Assembly (NCBI GenBank): GCA_013151875.1
Contig: JAADHL010000105.1
Location: forward strand, 1-6,304
Length of the DNA: 6,304 bases
Direction of reading: 5' to 3'
Origin: Deltaproteobacteria bacterium
GTDB taxonomy: Bacteria > Myxococcota_A > UBA9042 > DTJE01
The notes under the pieces are model-generated. The model saw only the letters and a program-made list of their open reading frames with translations. It had not been told where the DNA came from and did no database searches. Below, piece after piece: positions 4,985-6,304 of this stretch (positions within the stretch are counted from its first letter, which is position 1; each line of letters starts with the position of its first letter). A program made the translations under genes and the position numbers.

Positions 4985-5864
4985 ACAGGCCAAGGGCATC
5001 GGTGTCGATGTTCGAAGCGACCTGTATGCCGTCGGGATCATTCTGTTCGAACTGCTGGCGGGCAAACCGCCGTTCATGGAACGTACGCCCATGGCCCTGC
5101 TCTTGAAAAAGGCCAATGAGGCCGCGCCGACCATCTTTCACGTCAATCCGGAAGTGAACATTCCCGAAGGCCTGAATCGCGTGGTTGCGCGGGTGCTGTC
5201 CGGGAACCCGGACGAGCGACCGGCGGACGCCAGACAGATGATGGACCTGCTTTCCGAGGCGATCACGTCGGCGACCGAACCCGGTGTCCCGATGCCGGAC
5301 GTGGTGGTTCGACACGGCACAACGGAACTGGCGCCCAGGGCTGCCGACGAATTGGTGGATCCGGGACCCACCTTGCAGATCCCTGAAGGTGATGAATCAG
5401 CGAACGCGACTGCCCCGGGCAAAAATATCTGGAAATGGATCCTTCCGGCTGTAGGCGTCTTGACCGTGGTTGCGGTGGGCGCCTTCTTTACGGTATCGGG
5501 CGGCGGCGAAAACGGCGTATCGAAAGAACCGGCTGCGGCCGTCATGTCCCCGGTTTCATCTGACGCCAGGGCTATCACGGATCCCGGGGCTTCGGGCCCC
5601 GATGACCCTGGTCATGATGCCACTGGCATGATCGGACGCGCTGATGACAGCGGCGTCGCAGCGGACACCGACGCGGGCGATAATGCCGGAAACAAGGCGA
5701 AAGACGCTGCAATCGAACCGTCGCAGGAAAAGCCGCCCAAGGTCATCCGCAAGACGAAAAGGAAGGTCGGGAAAAGGCCCGTCAAGCATCGCTCGGTAAA
5801 AAAGACCCGCGGGAAGCGTGGGGTCAAGGACAAGAAGATACTGGATCTACTGCGCAGGGATTGA
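4833..5864 (+). CDS. Ser/Thr protein kinase 2, C-terminal part: C-lobe, TM segment, basic tail
   Basis: This is the continuation of kinase 2 in the +1 frame, 343 residues from 4833. It opens with KPDNIFLVEGEA, then VLDFGIAK (the DFG that binds metal), the activation segment GTPTYMSPEQ, SDLYAVGIILFELLAGKPPF, and a final PDERPADARQMMDLL helix that closes the kinase fold near 5265. An acidic linker leads to one membrane span (about 5427-5495, IWKWILPAVGVLTVVAVGAF). Outside it an Asp/Ala/Gly-rich stretch is followed by a Lys/Arg-rich tail (about 5733-5864, with KTKRKVGKRP and VKKTRGKRG). There is no PEGA domain, unlike kinase 1. A gene finder working from start codons would begin this piece at TTG 4935 or ATG 4950, which lacks the catalytic loop. 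The next gene starts 13 bases after the stop, so they probably share a transcript. Confidence 0.85.
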   Translation, partial: KPDNIFLVEGEATRDFVKVLDFGIAKILGSEGTALTGTGMMFGTPTYMSPEQAKGIGVDVRSDLYAVGIILFELLAGKPPFMERTPMALLLKKANEAAPTIFHVNPEVNIPEGLNRVVARVLSGNPDERPADARQMMDLLSEAITSATEPGVPMPDVVVRHGTTELAPRAADELVDPGPTLQIPEGDESANATAPGKNIWKWILPAVGVLTVVAVGAFFTVSGGGENGVSKEPAAAVMSPVSSDARAITDPGASGPDDPGHDATGMIGRADDSGVAADTDAGDNAGNKAKDAAIEPSQEKPPKVIRKTKRKVGKRPVKHRSVKKTRGKRGVKDKKILDLLRRD

Positions 5865-5877
5865 GGCTGGAGGGATG

Positions 5878-6304
5878 ATGGCGATTTTCGGTAAGGCTGT
5901 CAGATCGTCTTTGCCCGGGATCGTGGCGGCGGTGCTTGTGATGCAGTCGCCTCCGGTTTTGGCTGGAAACCGCGGCGTGGAGGAGATTGCGAAGCAGGCG
6001 GAAAAGGACGCGGGCGCGGCCAGGTACGAGGACGCGATTCAGGGCTTTCTGAAGGCGTGGGACATGTCGGGGGCGCCGAAGTATCTGTACAACGTCTCCA
6101 TCCTCTATCTTGCAAGGGTCAGGGACCCCCTTAAGGCCTGGGAATACGCCATGCGTTTCAGGGACGCGTCGAAGTCGCGGAGGGACCTGGACGACGCTGC
6201 GAAACTGATCCACAAGGCCGAGAATGAGCTGTTCAAACGCTACGGCAAGATTGAAGTGGACGTCCGACCATCGAACGCGGAGGCGTGGCTGGACTTCCGT
6301 TCTC
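5878..6304 (+). CDS. Exported TPR-like/PEGA protein (cut by right edge)
   Basis: The frame runs open from ATG 5878 to the window edge, 142 codons. GGAGG lies four bases before this ATG; ATG 5875 is in frame but only one base from it. Residues 1-29 are a signal peptide: basic start, hydrophobic core GIVAAVLVM, and PVLA before the likely cleavage site. The mature part has an amphipathic helical region at about 33-118 with TPR-like features (ARYEDAIQGFLKAW, then PKYLYNVSILYLA, then DPLKAWEYAMRF). From about residue 123, KIEVDVRPSNAEAWLDF starts what looks like a PEGA domain. The TPR-then-PEGA order matches exported proteins common beside Ser/Thr kinases in delta-type genomes. It is probably periplasmic and cotranscribed with kinase 2. 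Whether it senses, scaffolds or is a kinase partner is unknown. Confidence 0.85.
   Translation, partial: MAIFGKAVRSSLPGIVAAVLVMQSPPVLAGNRGVEEIAKQAEKDAGAARYEDAIQGFLKAWDMSGAPKYLYNVSILYLARVRDPLKAWEYAMRFRDASKSRRDLDDAAKLIHKAENELFKRYGKIEVDVRPSNAEAWLDFRS

Noticed and set aside
4142..5134. A 330-residue minus-strand open frame
   Set aside because: It lies entirely opposite the end of the double-CxxC gene and the kinase 2 domain, whose motifs are unmistakable. It is a GC-rich shadow frame.
5824..6213. Minus-strand open frames opposite the TPR/PEGA gene
   Set aside because: The plus frame from 5878 has a Shine-Dalgarno, a signal peptide and recognisable repeats. The minus frames have none of these.

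Overview
The window is about 60% GC and densely coded. It most resembles a delta-type proteobacterium (Myxococcota, Bradymonadota or a related uncultured lineage). This is an inference from three features: two Hanks-type Ser/Thr kinases with single membrane spans, PEGA domains, and a kinase-linked TPR/PEGA exported protein. No RNA genes, CRISPR arrays or insertion sequences were seen, and no gene-free stretch exceeds 300 bases.

Layout. The left edge holds the 5' end of a minus-strand membrane-anchored protein (start near 210). Divergent from it is a membrane-anchored TlpA/ScsD-like thioredoxin (356-871). A 178-base gap follows, carrying long-range inverted repeats around a strong Shine-Dalgarno and a possible 12-codon ORF. 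Next comes kinase 1 (1050-2537), an apparently intact Ser/Thr kinase with one membrane span and a C-terminal PEGA domain. Its 3' tail overlaps by 104 bases the tail of a convergent minus-strand pair of unknown genes (98 aa two-TM protein and 177 aa soluble protein, 2434-3282). Divergent from that pair, only 18 bases away, is a YjbQ-family gene (3301-3702), followed after one base by a double-CxxC protein (3704 onward). A second kinase with an N-terminal Cys motif (4325-5864) comes next, and then an exported TPR/PEGA protein cut by the right edge.

Two genes appear broken by frameshifts. The double-CxxC gene changes frame around a six-G run (3936-3941). Kinase 2 changes frame inside its catalytic loop (HRD, then KPDN, with the codon between them reduced to one base at 4832). 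Both breaks move the reading frame the same way. They are either sequencing or assembly indels or true gene decay; the sequence alone cannot decide.

How the genes may work together. Both kinases have a cytoplasmic catalytic domain, one membrane span and an extracytoplasmic tail (PEGA in kinase 1, Lys/Arg-rich in kinase 2). The TPR/PEGA protein directly follows kinase 2 and probably shares its transcript. This suggests envelope signalling. I see no clear case for a wholly new system. The most notable items are the structured leader before kinase 1 and the two frameshifts.
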